In this document: positions 21,045 through 29,542 of the stretch, piece after piece
Layout of the letters: every line of letters starts with the position of its first letter
Position numbering within the stretch: the stretch's first letter is position 1
From: Pantoea cypripedii
GTDB taxonomy: Bacteria > Pseudomonadota > Gammaproteobacteria > Enterobacterales > Enterobacteriaceae
DNA length: 64,000 bases
Direction of reading: 5' to 3'
NCBI RefSeq assembly: GCF_002095535.1
Contig: NZ_MLJI01000001.1
Coordinates: 2,283,832 to 2,347,831 of the forward strand
The notes under the pieces: model-generated
The model's input: only the letters and a program-made list of their open reading frames with translations
What the model was told of the DNA's origin: nothing
The model's database searches: none
Position numbers and translations under genes: made by a program

Positions 21045-22235
21045 ATGACGTTACTGAATCCCTATTTTGGCGAATTTGGCGGCCAGTATGTGCCGCAAAT
21101 CCTGATGCCGGCTTTGCGTCAGCTGGAGGCCGCGTTTGTCGAGGCTCAGCGCGATCCGGAATTTCAGGCGGAATTTACTGACCTGCTGAAAAACTATGCG
21201 GGCCGCCCTACCGCACTGACATTGTGCCGCAACCTGACCAAAGGCAGCAAAACCCGCCTGTACCTGAAGCGTGAAGACCTGCTGCACGGTGGCGCGCATA
21301 AAACCAACCAGGTGCTGGGCCAGGCGTTACTGGCAAAGCGCATGGGTAAAAACGAAATCATCGCCGAAACCGGAGCCGGTCAGCACGGTGTGGCTTCAGC
21401 GCTGGCCTGTGCGTTGCTCGGGATGAAGTGCCGCATTTATATGGGTGCGAAGGACGTCGAACGTCAGTCACCAAACGTGTTCCGTATGCGCCTGATGGGT
21501 GCCGAAGTTATTCCGGTACACAGTGGCTCGGCGACACTGAAAGACGCCTGTAACGAGGCCCTGCGCGACTGGTCTGGCAGCTATGAAACGGCCCACTACA
21601 TGCTCGGTACCGCTGCCGGTCCACACCCGTTCCCGACCATCGTGCGCGAATTCCAGCGTATGATCGGCGAAGAGACTAAAGCGCAGATTCTGGAAAAAGA
21701 AGGACGTCTGCCGGATGCGGTGCTGGCCTGTGTCGGTGGCGGCTCCAACGCCATCGGTATGTTTGCTGATTTTATCGATGAAACCAGCGTTGGCCTGATC
21801 GGCGTGGAACCGGCAGGTCACGGTATCGAAACCGGCGAACACGGTGCACCGCTGAAGCACGGCCGCGTAGGGATCTACTTCGGTATGAAAGCGCCGATGA
21901 TGCAGACTGAAGAGGGGCAGATTGAAGAATCCTACTCCATCTCTGCCGGTCTCGACTTCCCGTCTGTCGGACCGCAGCATGCTCATCTCAACAGCATCGG
22001 TCGTGCTGAATATGTGTCGATTACCGATGACGAAGCGCTGGATGCCTTTAAGCAGCTGTCGCGTTCAGAAGGTATTATCCCGGCACTGGAGTCCTCCCAT
22101 GCGCTGGCCCATGCGCTGAAGATGATCCGCGAGAACCCGGAAAAAGAACAGCTGCTGGTGGTTAACCTGTCCGGCCGCGGTGATAAAGATATTTTCACCG
22201 TTCACGATATTCTGAAAGCGAAGGGAGAGATCTGA
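21045..22235 (+). CDS. trpB: Tryptophan synthase beta subunit
   Basis: PLP enzyme condensing indole with serine. 396 residues (E. coli 397). PLP lysine in [15 protein letters not shown], channel and substrate loop [13 protein letters not shown], phosphate-binding glycine loop [12 protein letters not shown]-terminal [15 protein letters not shown] overlaps the trpA ATG (TGATG), consistent with equimolar expression of the alpha2-beta2 complex. Confidence 0.98.
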   Translation: MTLLNPYFGEFGGQYVPQILMPALRQLEAAFVEAQRDPEFQAEFTDLLKNYAGRPTALTLCRNLTKGSKTRLYLKREDLLHGGAHKTNQVLGQALLAKRMGKNEIIAETGAGQHGVASALACALLGMKCRIYMGAKDVERQSPNVFRMRLMGAEVIPVHSGSATLKDACNEALRDWSGSYETAHYMLGTAAGPHPFPTIVREFQRMIGEETKAQILEKEGRLPDAVLACVGGGSNAIGMFADFIDETSVGLIGVEPAGHGIETGEHGAPLKHGRVGIYFGMKAPMMQTEEGQIEESYSISAGLDFPSVGPQHAHLNSIGRAEYVSITDDEALDAFKQLSRSEGIIPALESSHALAHALKMIRENPEKEQLLVVNLSGRGDKDIFTVHDILKAKGEI

Positions 22236-23038
22236 TGGAACGTTATAATCAGCTGTTTAAACGTCTGTCGGCGAACAAAGAAGGTGCGTTCGTTCCTTTC
22301 GTTACCCTCGGCGATCCCTCACCGGAAATGTCGCTGAAAATTATTGATGCATTGGTTGCCGGTGGTGCCGATGCGCTGGAGTTAGGCATTCCCTTCTCCG
22401 ATCCACTGGCGGATGGCCCAACCATCCAGAACGCCACGCTGCGTGCTTTTGCTGCCGGTACCACCACCGCGCAATGCTTCGAAATCCTCGCCAGCGTGCG
22501 CCAGAAATACCCCGACCTGCCGATTGGTCTGCTGATGTACGCAAACCTGGTGTTCAGTAAAGGGATCGATAATTTTTACGCGCAATGTGAAGCTGTGGGT
22601 GTGGATTCCGTGCTGGTGGCAGATGTCCCGGTGGAAGAATCAGCCCCGTTCCGCCAGGCAGCGATGCGTCACAACGTCGCACCCATTTTTATCTGCCCGC
22701 CGAATGCCGATGATGACCTGCTGCGCGAGATTGCCTCACATGGCCGTGGCTACACCTATTTTCTGTCACGTGCCGGGGTAACCGGTTCTGAAAACCGTGC
22801 TCACGTGCCGCTGCAGCATCTGATCGACAAACTGCATGAATACCATGCTGCGCCGCCATTGCAGGGATTCGGTATCTCAGAACCCGGTCAGGTGAAAGAA
22901 GCTGTCGCGGCCGGTGCAGCCGGTGCGATTTCAGGATCGGCGATTGTGAAGATCATCGAGCGTAACCTAAACCAACCTGATGTGATGCTGAGCGAGCTGC
23001 AAACCTTTGTCAGCAACCTGAAAGCCGCCACGCGTTAA
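22235..23038 (+). CDS. trpA: Tryptophan synthase alpha subunit
   Basis: Cleaves indole-3-glycerol phosphate to indole, passed through the tunnel to TrpB. 267 residues; catalytic Glu in [21 protein letters not shown], catalytic Asp in [21 protein letters not shown], and phosphate loop [10 protein letters not shown] and [10 protein letters not shown]. Last gene of the operon, followed by a strong terminator. Confidence 0.98.
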   Translation: MERYNQLFKRLSANKEGAFVPFVTLGDPSPEMSLKIIDALVAGGADALELGIPFSDPLADGPTIQNATLRAFAAGTTTAQCFEILASVRQKYPDLPIGLLMYANLVFSKGIDNFYAQCEAVGVDSVLVADVPVEESAPFRQAAMRHNVAPIFICPPNADDDLLREIASHGRGYTYFLSRAGVTGSENRAHVPLQHLIDKLHEYHAAPPLQGFGISEPGQVKEAVAAGAAGAISGSAIVKIIERNLNQPDVMLSELQTFVSNLKAATR

Positions 23039-23046
23039 TGCCCTGC

Positions 23047-23084
23047 CCACCTTATCCGCTAATGCTGCGGGTAAGGTGGTTTTC
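23047..23084 (+). terminator. trp operon terminator
   Basis: CCACCTTA (23047-23054) pairs with TAAGGTGG (23072-23079), followed by TTTTCC; an inner CCGC/GCGG pairing extends the stem. Resembles the trp t hairpin position in E. coli. Confidence 0.85.
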
Positions 23085-23118
23085 CTCATGAGGATCATTT
23101 CTCGTTTATAGCAAAAGA

Positions 23119-23340
23119 TTACGTCTGATCCCGATGTTCTCCACGCAGCTTACCTAAGTAGTAAGCCGCTAAATATCCGACAATCATAGAACCAAAAAAA
23201 CCTGCCAGCTTCATCGTGAGGCTGTCAAAAATATAGAATGAAGCCAGGGCGACAAAACTCATTGCAACGGTAATTGTTCCCTCTAATGCATGGGCCAACA
23301 ACCACCCGATGGCCTTAACCAGCCAACTTGCAAATCTCAT
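23119..23340 (-). CDS. Unknown small membrane protein, second gene of an overlapping pair
   Basis: 73 residues, start MRFASWLVKAIGWLLAHA. Two predicted transmembrane helices (about 23-40 and 45-64) with a basic, hydrophilic C-terminus (KLRGEHRDQT). The ATG at 23340 lies inside the end of the upstream gene (26-nt overlap), preceded by AAGGATT, so translation is probably coupled. I do not recognise the family. A small two-span membrane partner overlapping a larger protein resembles an immunity or anchor protein, but that is speculation. Confidence 0.65.
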   Translation of the reverse strand: MRFASWLVKAIGWLLAHALEGTITVAMSFVALASFYIFDSLTMKLAGFFGSMIVGYLAAYYLGKLRGEHRDQT

Positions 23341-23947
23341 GGTTAATCCTTTTACACATTTCTGGGTGACTGGTGATGAACTCAAGATAAGGTTGTAACT
23401 GATCCTCAACGAGGAAATAAATCATATCGAGTCCTTGCGGCTGTACTTTCCAGTATATGTGAGGGTAATGATGCTGCATCCTGCGGCTTGCTAATGCGGC
23501 TTCTTCAATGAATCCCTGCCACAATCCGGCACTAATCGTGAAGCTGGTACCGAAGCGATATAATGTCTTCCATGCATTGCTGCCGCGAGCAAATTTCACT
23601 ATTGATGCAGCAACAACCTGAGAAGTCAGTATCTGAGCACCAACGCGGCCAGCTAATCTGCCAGTACCGTATCCAATCTGATTATGGACGACCTGTTTAC
23701 CCTGCTCATCCAGTTTGTTGTAGAACTCAATGATGACAATGGTAATCAATCGGCGCAAAGGTTCTTCATTTTGAACTAATGACTTGATAACCCTATAAAA
23801 ACGTTCATTTTCCTGATCATTACGAATTCTACGTTCAAAACCTAATGCACCAGAACTGATATACGTTCGTTTTACACCGTAGTAAAAACTCTTCGGTATT
23901 CCCTTTACACTATCCCAGATACCTTCAGCGATCTTAGAAGCATCCAT
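23315..23947 (-). CDS. Unknown protein, first gene of an overlapping pair
   Basis: 210 residues from the ATG at 23947 (AAGGAT 7 nt upstream); an in-frame GTG two codons earlier is less likely. No signal peptide. Residues 1-55 are charged and basic (MDASKIAEGIWDSVKGIPK), followed by a helical stretch LIGTIVIIEF-like (LRRLITIVIIEFYNKL) and a Gly/Ala-rich amphipathic or membrane-active region at about 90-150 (GRLAGRVGAQILTSQVVAAS; GTSFTISAGLWQGFI). No enzymatic motif seen. Codon use is less GC-biased than the neighbouring trp genes, and the locus is where E. coli has yciGFE, both suggesting acquisition. Function unknown. Confidence 0.7.
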   Translation of the reverse strand: MDASKIAEGIWDSVKGIPKSFYYGVKRTYISSGALGFERRIRNDQENERFYRVIKSLVQNEEPLRRLITIVIIEFYNKLDEQGKQVVHNQIGYGTGRLAGRVGAQILTSQVVAASIVKFARGSNAWKTLYRFGTSFTISAGLWQGFIEEAALASRRMQHHYPHIYWKVQPQGLDMIYFLVEDQLQPYLEFITSHPEMCKRINHEICKLAG

Positions 23948-24235
23948 AGCCACAATCCTTAGTTGCCCGATGTAGCGCCAATCATATCTAAATCAGTTTA
24001 AATTGCACAAATTCCATCAAATTTATTAATGATTTGTGTCCTCTGTCACCCTGGTAAACAGATTTAATTTTGCAGAATAATGCAAAGGACTCACTTCCCA
24101 AGTCCCGATTCCTCGCCATTATGATCATTTCGCGTTTTTTCGCTGTGCTGATTTGACCATTTCCCGTTGCCACACCACACTTTAAGCGCACCGTCACATC
24201 GCGGTGAAACATCATGTATGACAGGGAGATAACCA

Positions 24236-24550
24236 ATGAAACTGTTCAAAATCGTTGCGGGATTGCTGATGGCTGCGGTGATGGCGCTGGCTCTCAGCGC
24301 GTGTGCACCTACGTCGACACAGGAAGGGACCGGTGGTTATATCGATGACACCGTGATCACGACGAAAGTGAAAACTGAATTGCTGAAGGATGACTCGCTG
24401 AAATCAACCGAGATCAATGTAGAAACCTTCAAAGGTCGGGTGCAGTTAAGTGGTTTTGTCAGTTCACCGCAGATGGCGAACCGTGCGGTGGCCGTTACGC
24501 GCAGCGTCGCGGGTGTGAAATCCGTGGTGAATAATATGCAAATCAAATAA
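24236..24550 (+). CDS. BON-domain lipoprotein
   Basis: 104 residues: lipoprotein signal with lipobox LSAC (Cys23), a short linker, then one BON domain (DDTVITTKVKTELLKDDSLKSTEINVETFKGRVQLSGFVSS...SVAGVKSVVNNMQIK). BON domains in OsmY, DolP and similar proteins bind membranes or phospholipids in the periplasm. A one-BON lipoprotein is likely an envelope stress or maintenance factor, by inference. Good ribosome site GGGAGATAACC. Convergent with ompW. Confidence 0.85.
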   Translation: MKLFKIVAGLLMAAVMALALSACAPTSTQEGTGGYIDDTVITTKVKTELLKDDSLKSTEINVETFKGRVQLSGFVSSPQMANRAVAVTRSVAGVKSVVNNMQIK

Positions 24551-24554
24551 GTAA

Positions 24555-24586
24555 TCGGGCGGCCACTGGGTCGCCCGACTTATTTC
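24555..24586. terminator. Terminator between BON lipoprotein and ompW
   Basis: TCGGGCG (24555-24561) pairs with CGCCCGA (24572-24578), followed by a T-rich stretch on the plus strand. Confidence 0.75.
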
Positions 24587-24595
24587 TTGTCCCGG

Positions 24596-25228
24596 TCAGA
24601 AGCGGTAACCTACACCAAAGAAGAAAACAAAAGGATTAATATTGGTATGGATATTCTGTTGTTCACCAGCCGCTTTAAATTTCACATTGGTATCAATATC
24701 CATGTACCACAGTGATGCGTTCAGCATCCAGTCCCGGTTGATTTGATAATCAACACCAACCTGTCCCGCCAGACCCCATGAATTTTTCATTTTGAGATCG
24801 CTCAACCCGGCATCTTGCCCGGTTTGGTTGAAACTTTTATCAAAGAACATCGTGTAGTTAATACCCGCACCCACATAAGGCCGGAATTTACTGTTGCTGT
24901 CTAAGAAATAGTATTGCGCCATCAGCGTTGGCGGTAGCTGATGGACGGTCGCAATATTACCGGTCGCATTCAGGCCGACTTTATGTCTGAAAGGTGTAGC
25001 CGCCAGCAATTCAATACCAATGTTATCGGTTGCCATGTAGGTGAAGGTCAGGCCCATCTGGGTGTCATTGCTGACGTTAAATCCCCCCAGGCCCAACACA
25101 TTTTGCGAACTTTCAGTGGGGCGTACCGTTGCGGTACCCACACGCATAAAGAAATCACCTGCTTCGTGAGCCAGTGCCAGTTGTGGAATTGCCAGTGCCA
25201 CCAGCAGCGCGCATTTTGCCAGTTTCAT
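24596..25228 (-). CDS. ompW: Outer membrane protein W
   Basis: Small eight-stranded beta-barrel with a hydrophobic channel, proposed for transport of small hydrophobic molecules. 210 residues: signal peptide ending ALA-HEAGDF, GDFFMRVGTATVRP, FRPYVGAGINYT, and a C-terminal GVGYRF with terminal Phe typical for BamA-dependent barrels. The frame continues 25 codons upstream, but the ATG at 25228 (AAAGGAGTGAAT) gives the signal peptide start. An FNR box lies about 120 nt upstream, consistent with FNR control known in E. coli. Confidence 0.96.
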   Translation of the reverse strand: MKLAKCALLVALAIPQLALAHEAGDFFMRVGTATVRPTESSQNVLGLGGFNVSNDTQMGLTFTYMATDNIGIELLAATPFRHKVGLNATGNIATVHQLPPTLMAQYYFLDSNSKFRPYVGAGINYTMFFDKSFNQTGQDAGLSDLKMKNSWGLAGQVGVDYQINRDWMLNASLWYMDIDTNVKFKAAGEQQNIHTNINPFVFFFGVGYRF

Positions 25229-25348
25229 ATTCACTCCTTTGCCGATTTGTTTTTGATGTAGTGACGAAGTTTGTGGCAAGAGATCTATCGCGTTTCTTGA
25301 CAAATTGCATCTGAATCATTTCAGATAAATCACTTATAAAACAATGAA

Positions 25349-25362
25349 TTGATTCAGATCAA
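25349..25362. promoter_or_regulatory. FNR box upstream of ompW
   Basis: TTGATTCAGATCAA is a perfect match to the FNR consensus TTGAT-N4-ATCAA. Read toward ompW its centre lies about 28-29 bp before a -10-like TATCTG, the spacing of a class II activated promoter (centre near -41.5). It may also influence the divergent YkgJ-family gene. Confidence 0.8.
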
Positions 25363-25476
25363 TTTTGGCGTTACAGCAGGAAATAAAAATCTGCTTGCGA
25401 AAATTTCGCGCCGTGACTACTTTGCTGAATCCTGCCGTTGATTTTGGTTCGATGCTTAGGAGAAGCGGGCGATCAA

Positions 25477-25893
25477 ATGAGCGATTCATTCAACCCTTGT
25501 ATGACCTGTGGCGCCTGCTGCGCCCATTTCCGTGTGTCTTTCTACTGGGCCGAGGCTGACGATGGTGGCGGCGCGGTACCGGTGGAATTAACCGAGCCTT
25601 TAAGTCTGCTGATGCGCAACATGCGTGGTACTAACGCGCGTGCGCCGCGCTGTGTGGCGCTACAGGGTGAAATCGGTGGTTGTGTCTCATGTGGCATCTA
25701 TCAACAGCGCCCGTCACCCTGTCGCGAGTTTTCGATGTCAGGCGAGCAAGGTGTGCTGAACGAAGCCTGCGATCGGGCCAGAGCACGCTATGGTTTGCCT
25801 GCGCTTTTTTGCCCATCTTTACCAGACATGACAGAAAGTTATCCTAATGCGGGTGCCAGCATGCCCGCAGAACATGTACAATCGCCGGGTTAA
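25477..25893 (+). CDS. YkgJ-family cysteine cluster protein
   Basis: 138 residues. N-terminal [17 protein letters not shown] contains the C-x2-C-x2-CC cluster of the YkgJ/UPF0153 family, with further Cys in RCVALQG...[18 protein letters not shown]; together they suggest a Zn or Fe-S site (family proposed as zinc/iron-chelating). The catalytic role is unknown. The frame extends upstream to 25438, but the ATG at 25477, preceded by GGAGAAGC at a distance, gives the conserved [15 protein letters not shown] start. Divergent from ompW, upstream of yciC. Confidence 0.85.
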   Translation: MSDSFNPCMTCGACCAHFRVSFYWAEADDGGGAVPVELTEPLSLLMRNMRGTNARAPRCVALQGEIGGCVSCGIYQQRPSPCREFSMSGEQGVLNEACDRARARYGLPALFCPSLPDMTESYPNAGASMPAEHVQSPG

Positions 25894-25920
25894 TTAACCC
25901 GGTTCCTTCAAGGAGTGTAC

Positions 25921-26655
25921 ATGTCTATCACGGCAAGCTCGTTATACCGTGACACAGGAAATTTTCTGCGCCATCAGCTGATTACCGTTGTGCTGATGGC
26001 GTTGCTTACCTCGTTTATTACCGTGATTATCGGCCATGCCCTGACCCCCGGTGCCGACCAGTTGTCACTGCTGAGTCAGGGTGATGACAGCGCATCCTCG
26101 CTGTTTGAGCTGGTACAGAATATGTCGCCGGATCAGCAACGCATTTTGCTGCGTGCTTCCGCTGCAGGCACCTTCGCGGCGCTGGTGGGCAACACGCTGC
26201 TGCTGGGTGGCATGTTATGTCTGATTCCGATGGTTTCGGCGGGTCAGCGAGTTAGCGCCCTGCGTGCTATTGGTGCTTCCGCACCACTGCTGCCGAAATT
26301 GCTGCTGCAAACCTTCTTAATCACTTTACTGGTTCAGCTTGGCTTTATGGTGCTGATGGTGCCTGGCGTTATTTTGGCGATCCTGTTTTCGCTGGCGCCG
26401 GTAATGCTGGTCAGTGAAAAGATGGGTGTCATGCGCGCCATGCGTACCAGCATGCGTATGGCATGGAAAAACGTCAAAGTGATCGCCCCGGCCATCATTG
26501 TCTGGTTGCTGGCAAAAATCGCGCTGATGTTCTTCTTTTCTTCGCTGACGGTGTTGCCAGCCAATGTGGCTTCAGTAGTACTGAACGCGCTGGGGAACCT
26601 GGTTTCCGCCATTCTGATTATCTATTTGTACCGGCTCTATATGCTGTTACGTTAA
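25921..26655 (+). CDS. yciC: Inner membrane protein YciC (UPF0259)
   Basis: 244 residues, about six transmembrane helices. The start [19 protein letters not shown] and internal motifs [43 protein letters not shown] and [10 protein letters not shown] match E. coli YciC. Function unknown. The ATG at 25921 follows AAGGAG at 7 nt; an upstream in-frame GTG overlaps that ribosome site and was rejected. yciC-yciB-yciA order is conserved. A hairpin (GGCGCTCA/GAGCGCC, 26663-26679) sits in the gap to yciB. Confidence 0.93.
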   Translation: MSITASSLYRDTGNFLRHQLITVVLMALLTSFITVIIGHALTPGADQLSLLSQGDDSASSLFELVQNMSPDQQRILLRASAAGTFAALVGNTLLLGGMLCLIPMVSAGQRVSALRAIGASAPLLPKLLLQTFLITLLVQLGFMVLMVPGVILAILFSLAPVMLVSEKMGVMRAMRTSMRMAWKNVKVIAPAIIVWLLAKIALMFFFSSLTVLPANVASVVLNALGNLVSAILIIYLYRLYMLLR

Positions 26656-26707
26656 GGATTATGGCGCTCATTGAGCGCCTTAATTGCCGCCCCTGACTGG
26701 ATATCCT

Positions 26708-27247
26708 ATGAAGCAGTTACTCGATTTTCTTCCACTGGTCGTTTTCTTCATTTTCTACAAGCTCTACGACATTTTTGTCGCCTCCGGCGCACTGGTGGTT
26801 GCCACCGGCATTGCGCTGATCGTCAGTTGGGTGCTGTTCCGCAAGCTGGAGAAAATGACCATCTTCACTTTCGTGCTGGTGGCAGTGTTCGGCACTCTGA
26901 CGCTGGTGTTCCATAACGATGAATTCATCAAGTGGAAAGTGACCGTGATCTATTCCCTGTTTGCGCTGGCATTGCTGTACAGCCAATGGTTTATGAAACA
27001 ACCGCTGATTCAGAGCATGCTGGGGAAAGAATTGCAGTTACCGGATGGTGTCTGGCGACGTCTGAATGTGGCCTGGGCCATTTTCTTCCTCGCCTGCGGT
27101 CTGGCAAATATTTATGTTGCATTTTGGTTATCACAGGAATTTTGGGTTAACTTTAAAGTGTTTGGTCTGACCGGTCTTACCCTGCTGTTTACCCTGTTAA
27201 GTGGCGTGTATATCTGGCGACACATGCCGCAACAAGAAGAAAAATAA
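26708..27247 (+). CDS. yciB: Inner membrane-spanning protein YciB (septation protein A family)
   Basis: 179 residues, five to six transmembrane helices, start [29 protein letters not shown], with [29 protein letters not shown] typical of the family. E. coli YciB interacts with elongation and division proteins and, together with DcrB, affects lipid/membrane homeostasis. Overlaps by one base the frame preceding yciA; same strand as yciC and yciA. Confidence 0.95.
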   Translation: MKQLLDFLPLVVFFIFYKLYDIFVASGALVVATGIALIVSWVLFRKLEKMTIFTFVLVAVFGTLTLVFHNDEFIKWKVTVIYSLFALALLYSQWFMKQPLIQSMLGKELQLPDGVWRRLNVAWAIFFLACGLANIYVAFWLSQEFWVNFKVFGLTGLTLLFTLLSGVYIWRHMPQQEEK

Positions 27248-27315
27248 TGAATGATGCCCGGCAATTGCCGGGTTTTTTGGCGCCTGCCGCCATCACCTGC
27301 ATAAGAACTGAAGCA

Positions 27316-27732
27316 ATGGACGAAAAACACAAATTGCCGCAAGGCGAAATGGTGCTGCGCACGCTGGCAATGCCAGCCGATACCAACGCCAATGGTGATA
27401 TCTTTGGTGGCTGGCTGATGTCGCAGATGGATATGGGCGGTGCGATTCTGGCAAAAGAGATTGCCGAAGGTCGCGTAGCAACCGTGCGCGTGGACGGTAT
27501 GAGTTTCCTCAAACCGGTTGCGGTGGGTGATGTGGTGAGCTGCTATTGCCGCTGTATCCGTACCGGCAACAGCTCCATGACCATCAATGTCGAAGTGTGG
27601 ATCAAAAAAGTTTCTTCAGAGCCGATTGGCCAGACCTACTGTGCCACCGAGGCGGTATTTATTTATGTCGCCATCGACAACACCGGTAAGTCACGTCCGT
27701 TGCCGCCGGGTAAAGCCAACCTCAGCGATTAA
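27316..27732 (+). CDS. yciA: Acyl-CoA thioesterase YciA
   Basis: Hotdog-fold thioesterase with broad acyl-CoA range. 138 residues; the catalytic Asp lies in ADTNANGDIFGGWLMSQMD, followed by GGAILAKEIAEGRVATVRVDGMSF and GDVVSCYC. The ATG at 27316 gives the usual N-terminus (MDEKHKLPQGEMVLRTLAMPA); the open frame upstream to 27247 has no homology-like sequence. Convergent with tonB. Confidence 0.95.
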   Translation: MDEKHKLPQGEMVLRTLAMPADTNANGDIFGGWLMSQMDMGGAILAKEIAEGRVATVRVDGMSFLKPVAVGDVVSCYCRCIRTGNSSMTINVEVWIKKVSSEPIGQTYCATEAVFIYVAIDNTGKSRPLPPGKANLSD

Positions 27733-27743
27733 CGGCGATAAAA

Positions 27744-27763
27744 AAGCGGTCATCTGACCGCTT
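27744..27763. terminator. yciA/tonB bidirectional terminator
   Basis: AAGCGGTCA (27744-27752) pairs with TGACCGCTT (27755-27763), with an A-run before and T-rich sequence after. Confidence 0.85.
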
Positions 27764-27770
27764 TCCCACC

Positions 27771-28517
27771 TTATTCGATATTCGCGCCACCGTTGATACG
27801 GAACACAATATTCATCGTCAGATTCGTGCCGGGACGTCCGGGCTGATAACGCCATTTCTTCATCGCCTGCTTCACTTCGCGTTCGAACATATTGCGTGGT
27901 TCAGCCGAGAGAATCTGAATATTGTCGACGCGACCATCACTATCAACATCAAACTGCACCCGCACCCGGCCTTCCACGCGCAGCGCAAAAGCGCGTGCAG
28001 GATAGGCAGGTTTACTCACGCTCAATGACTTAGGACCGTCAGAAACGGATGGCGTCGAGGTCGGATTGGTTTTCGGTGCCGTTGTCGGTCGCGTCTGCGT
28101 GGTTGGCGCGTCGGTTTTTACCGGGGCCTGTGGCTTCGTTTCCTCACGTGGTTTTACCTCACGCTTCGGTTCGTGCTTTTTCTCCACCTTCGGCTTAGGT
28201 TTTGGCTTCGGCTCAGGTTTCGGAATGGGAATCGGTACCGGCTCGGCTTTGGGCGGTTCCGGGGCCACTTCAGGAACCGGTTCCGGTGTGGGTTCCGGTT
28301 CCGGCGGGGGCGGTGGTGTCTGGACCGTTGGCGTAGGTTCTGGCTGCACTTCCGGTGCCACCATGCTTACGCTAATCGGTTGTGATGCTTTGGGAACCTC
28401 AATGACCTGATGAAACGATGCATAGAGAATGCCAGCAATTACTGTGCCGTGAAGTACCACGGACAACAGCAGAGAAACGGGGGTACGTTTTGGGAAAGGC
28501 GTAGTCAGCGTCGTCAT
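27771..28517 (-). CDS. tonB: Energy transducer TonB
   Basis: Couples the proton motive force harvested by ExbB/ExbD to outer-membrane siderophore and B12 receptors. 248 residues from the ATG at 28517: N-terminal membrane anchor with the conserved SxxxH face (SLLLSVVLHGTVIAGILYASF), a long Pro-Glu then Pro-Lys repeat spacer (about 60-140), and the C-terminal receptor-binding domain (PAYPARAFALRVEGRVRVQFDVDSDGRVDNIQILSAEP...MKKWRYQPG). Upstream in-frame ATGs at 28526 and 28532 would leave almost no leader after the predicted promoter. Iron (Fur) control is known for E. coli tonB. Confidence 0.95.
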   Translation of the reverse strand: MTTLTTPFPKRTPVSLLLSVVLHGTVIAGILYASFHQVIEVPKASQPISVSMVAPEVQPEPTPTVQTPPPPPEPEPTPEPVPEVAPEPPKAEPVPIPIPKPEPKPKPKPKVEKKHEPKREVKPREETKPQAPVKTDAPTTQTRPTTAPKTNPTSTPSVSDGPKSLSVSKPAYPARAFALRVEGRVRVQFDVDSDGRVDNIQILSAEPRNMFEREVKQAMKKWRYQPGRPGTNLTMNIVFRINGGANIE

Positions 28518-28546
28518 AACAGTCATGTTCATTGAGTGAAGCGCAG

Positions 28547-28576
28547 ATTTTAAATGCAAATAGCAATCAGTTTCAA
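28547..28576 (-). promoter_or_regulatory. tonB promoter
   Basis: On the minus strand TTGAAA (-35, 28576-28571) and TAAAAT (-10, 28552-28547) with 18-bp spacing. The TGATTGCTATTTGCATTTAA stretch is as I recall the E. coli tonB promoter, where Fur acts; I did not delimit a Fur box. Confidence 0.7.
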
Positions 28577-28722
28577 TAAGCAGTGTTAAGTGCGTACCAG
28601 TAAATGCCTTTTTTAGCCCTATTTGCGCAGAATGGCGTGGGAAATATCTTTCGTTTGCACTCTGTTTACCGATCACTTAACGTGTTTCGCAAATCTGACC
28701 AGTATAACGGGAGTTCCCAATC

Positions 28723-29019
28723 GTGCTTTATGTCATTTATGCGGAAGACAATGCTGATTCACTGGAAAAACGTACTTCTGTACGCCCTGCCCACCTGGCG
28801 CGTCTGCAACTGTTGCAGGATGAAGGTCGTCTGATTGTGGCAGGTCCGATGCCTGCGGTTGATAGCAATGATCCCGGTGCCGCCGGTTTTACCGGTTCAA
28901 CCGTGATTGCCGAGTTCCCATCGCTGGAAGCGGCACAATCCTGGGCCAATGATGACCCGTATATTGCAGCCGGGGTGTATAAGCAGATTGCGGTCAAGCC
29001 GTTTAAGCGTGTTTTCTAA
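28723..29019 (+). CDS. yciI: YciI family protein
   Basis: 98 residues of the YciI/YCII ferredoxin-like fold. The N-terminus [37 protein letters not shown] and the motif [20 protein letters not shown] match E. coli YciI; the conserved His/Asp pair suggests catalysis but the reaction is unknown. Starts with GTG at 28723 preceded by GGGAG. One nucleotide separates its stop from the next small gene. Confidence 0.93.
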   Translation: MLYVIYAEDNADSLEKRTSVRPAHLARLQLLQDEGRLIVAGPMPAVDSNDPGAAGFTGSTVIAEFPSLEAAQSWANDDPYIAAGVYKQIAVKPFKRVF

Positions 29020-29020
29020 A

Positions 29021-29191
29021 ATGTGGCGCGCACTGGCTCTGCTGATCATTGTCTTCGCATTGCTTGGCAGAGCACTCTGGATATGGCGTCGGCAGGGCTT
29101 TCGCCGCGCCCGTCAGCACATCGTGATGTTGATTGTGCTGGCCGCCGCGCTACAGATGGTAAACCTGACCTTAGTGTTACGCGGCGTTTAA
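29021..29191 (+). CDS. Small two-span membrane protein coupled to yciI
   Basis: 56 residues: MWRALALLIIVFALLGRALWIW, a basic loop RRQGFRRARQH, and a second hydrophobic helix (IVMLIVLAAALQMVNLTLVL). The ATG starts 1 nt after the yciI stop, so it is probably translated by reinitiation. The TAA lies inside a GCGGCGTT/AACGCCGC hairpin (29181-29197) that likely ends the transcript. E. coli has the potassium channel gene kch in this interval. Not recognised; it could be a chance ORF, but coupling and topology favour a gene. Confidence 0.6.
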   Translation: MWRALALLIIVFALLGRALWIWRRQGFRRARQHIVMLIVLAAALQMVNLTLVLRGV

Positions 29192-29206
29192 CGCCGCGCT
29201 TTCCCA

Positions 29207-29380
29207 TCAGGTATTTTGGGTGATGAACAGGATGGAGCGGCGGTGTTGCTGCGCAACCTGGTGACGAATGGCGTGAATTCGTTTATAGCGCCGGGATTGC
29301 CCTTCCAGCCAGCGCGCACGACGGCGCTGCACCTGACGTAACATTCTCCAGCGAGCCACTTCATTTCTGCTTCGTCTCAT
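29207..29380 (-). CDS. yciY: YciY family small basic protein
   Basis: 57 residues, strongly basic: MRRSRNEVARWRMLRQVQ then RRRARWLEGQSRRYKRIHAIR. The pattern RSR.EV.RWRM.RQ..RR..RWLEGQSRR..RIH.IR matches E. coli YciY, which is also encoded opposite clsA. Function unknown; composition suggests nucleic-acid or ribosome contact. AGAGGA upstream of the ATG at 29380. Too short to stand out as an ORF, supported by similarity and position. Confidence 0.85.
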   Translation of the reverse strand: MRRSRNEVARWRMLRQVQRRRARWLEGQSRRYKRIHAIRHQVAQQHRRSILFITQNT

Positions 29381-29542
29381 CACATCCTCTCTGACTGGCT
29401 AATCACCGGCTCGCATTATAGTGATCTGCCATAAAATGCCAATTCGAATCGCTTATCGTTAACCCGTTATGATTAAAGGTTTCGCTACTGTTCATCAACA
29501 CGTAAACTTTGCTCATCAAAGCGCGAACGGGACGTCCACTTA

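Noticed and set aside
23988..24236. 82-codon minus-strand ORF before the unknown pair
   Set aside because: No ribosome site, starts opposite the BON lipoprotein ribosome site, no recognisable sequence; the region is better explained as promoter DNA.
28066..28410. Plus-strand Gly/Ser-rich ORF opposite tonB
   Set aside because: It is the complement of the Pro-Glu/Pro-Lys repeat codons of tonB; no ribosome site.
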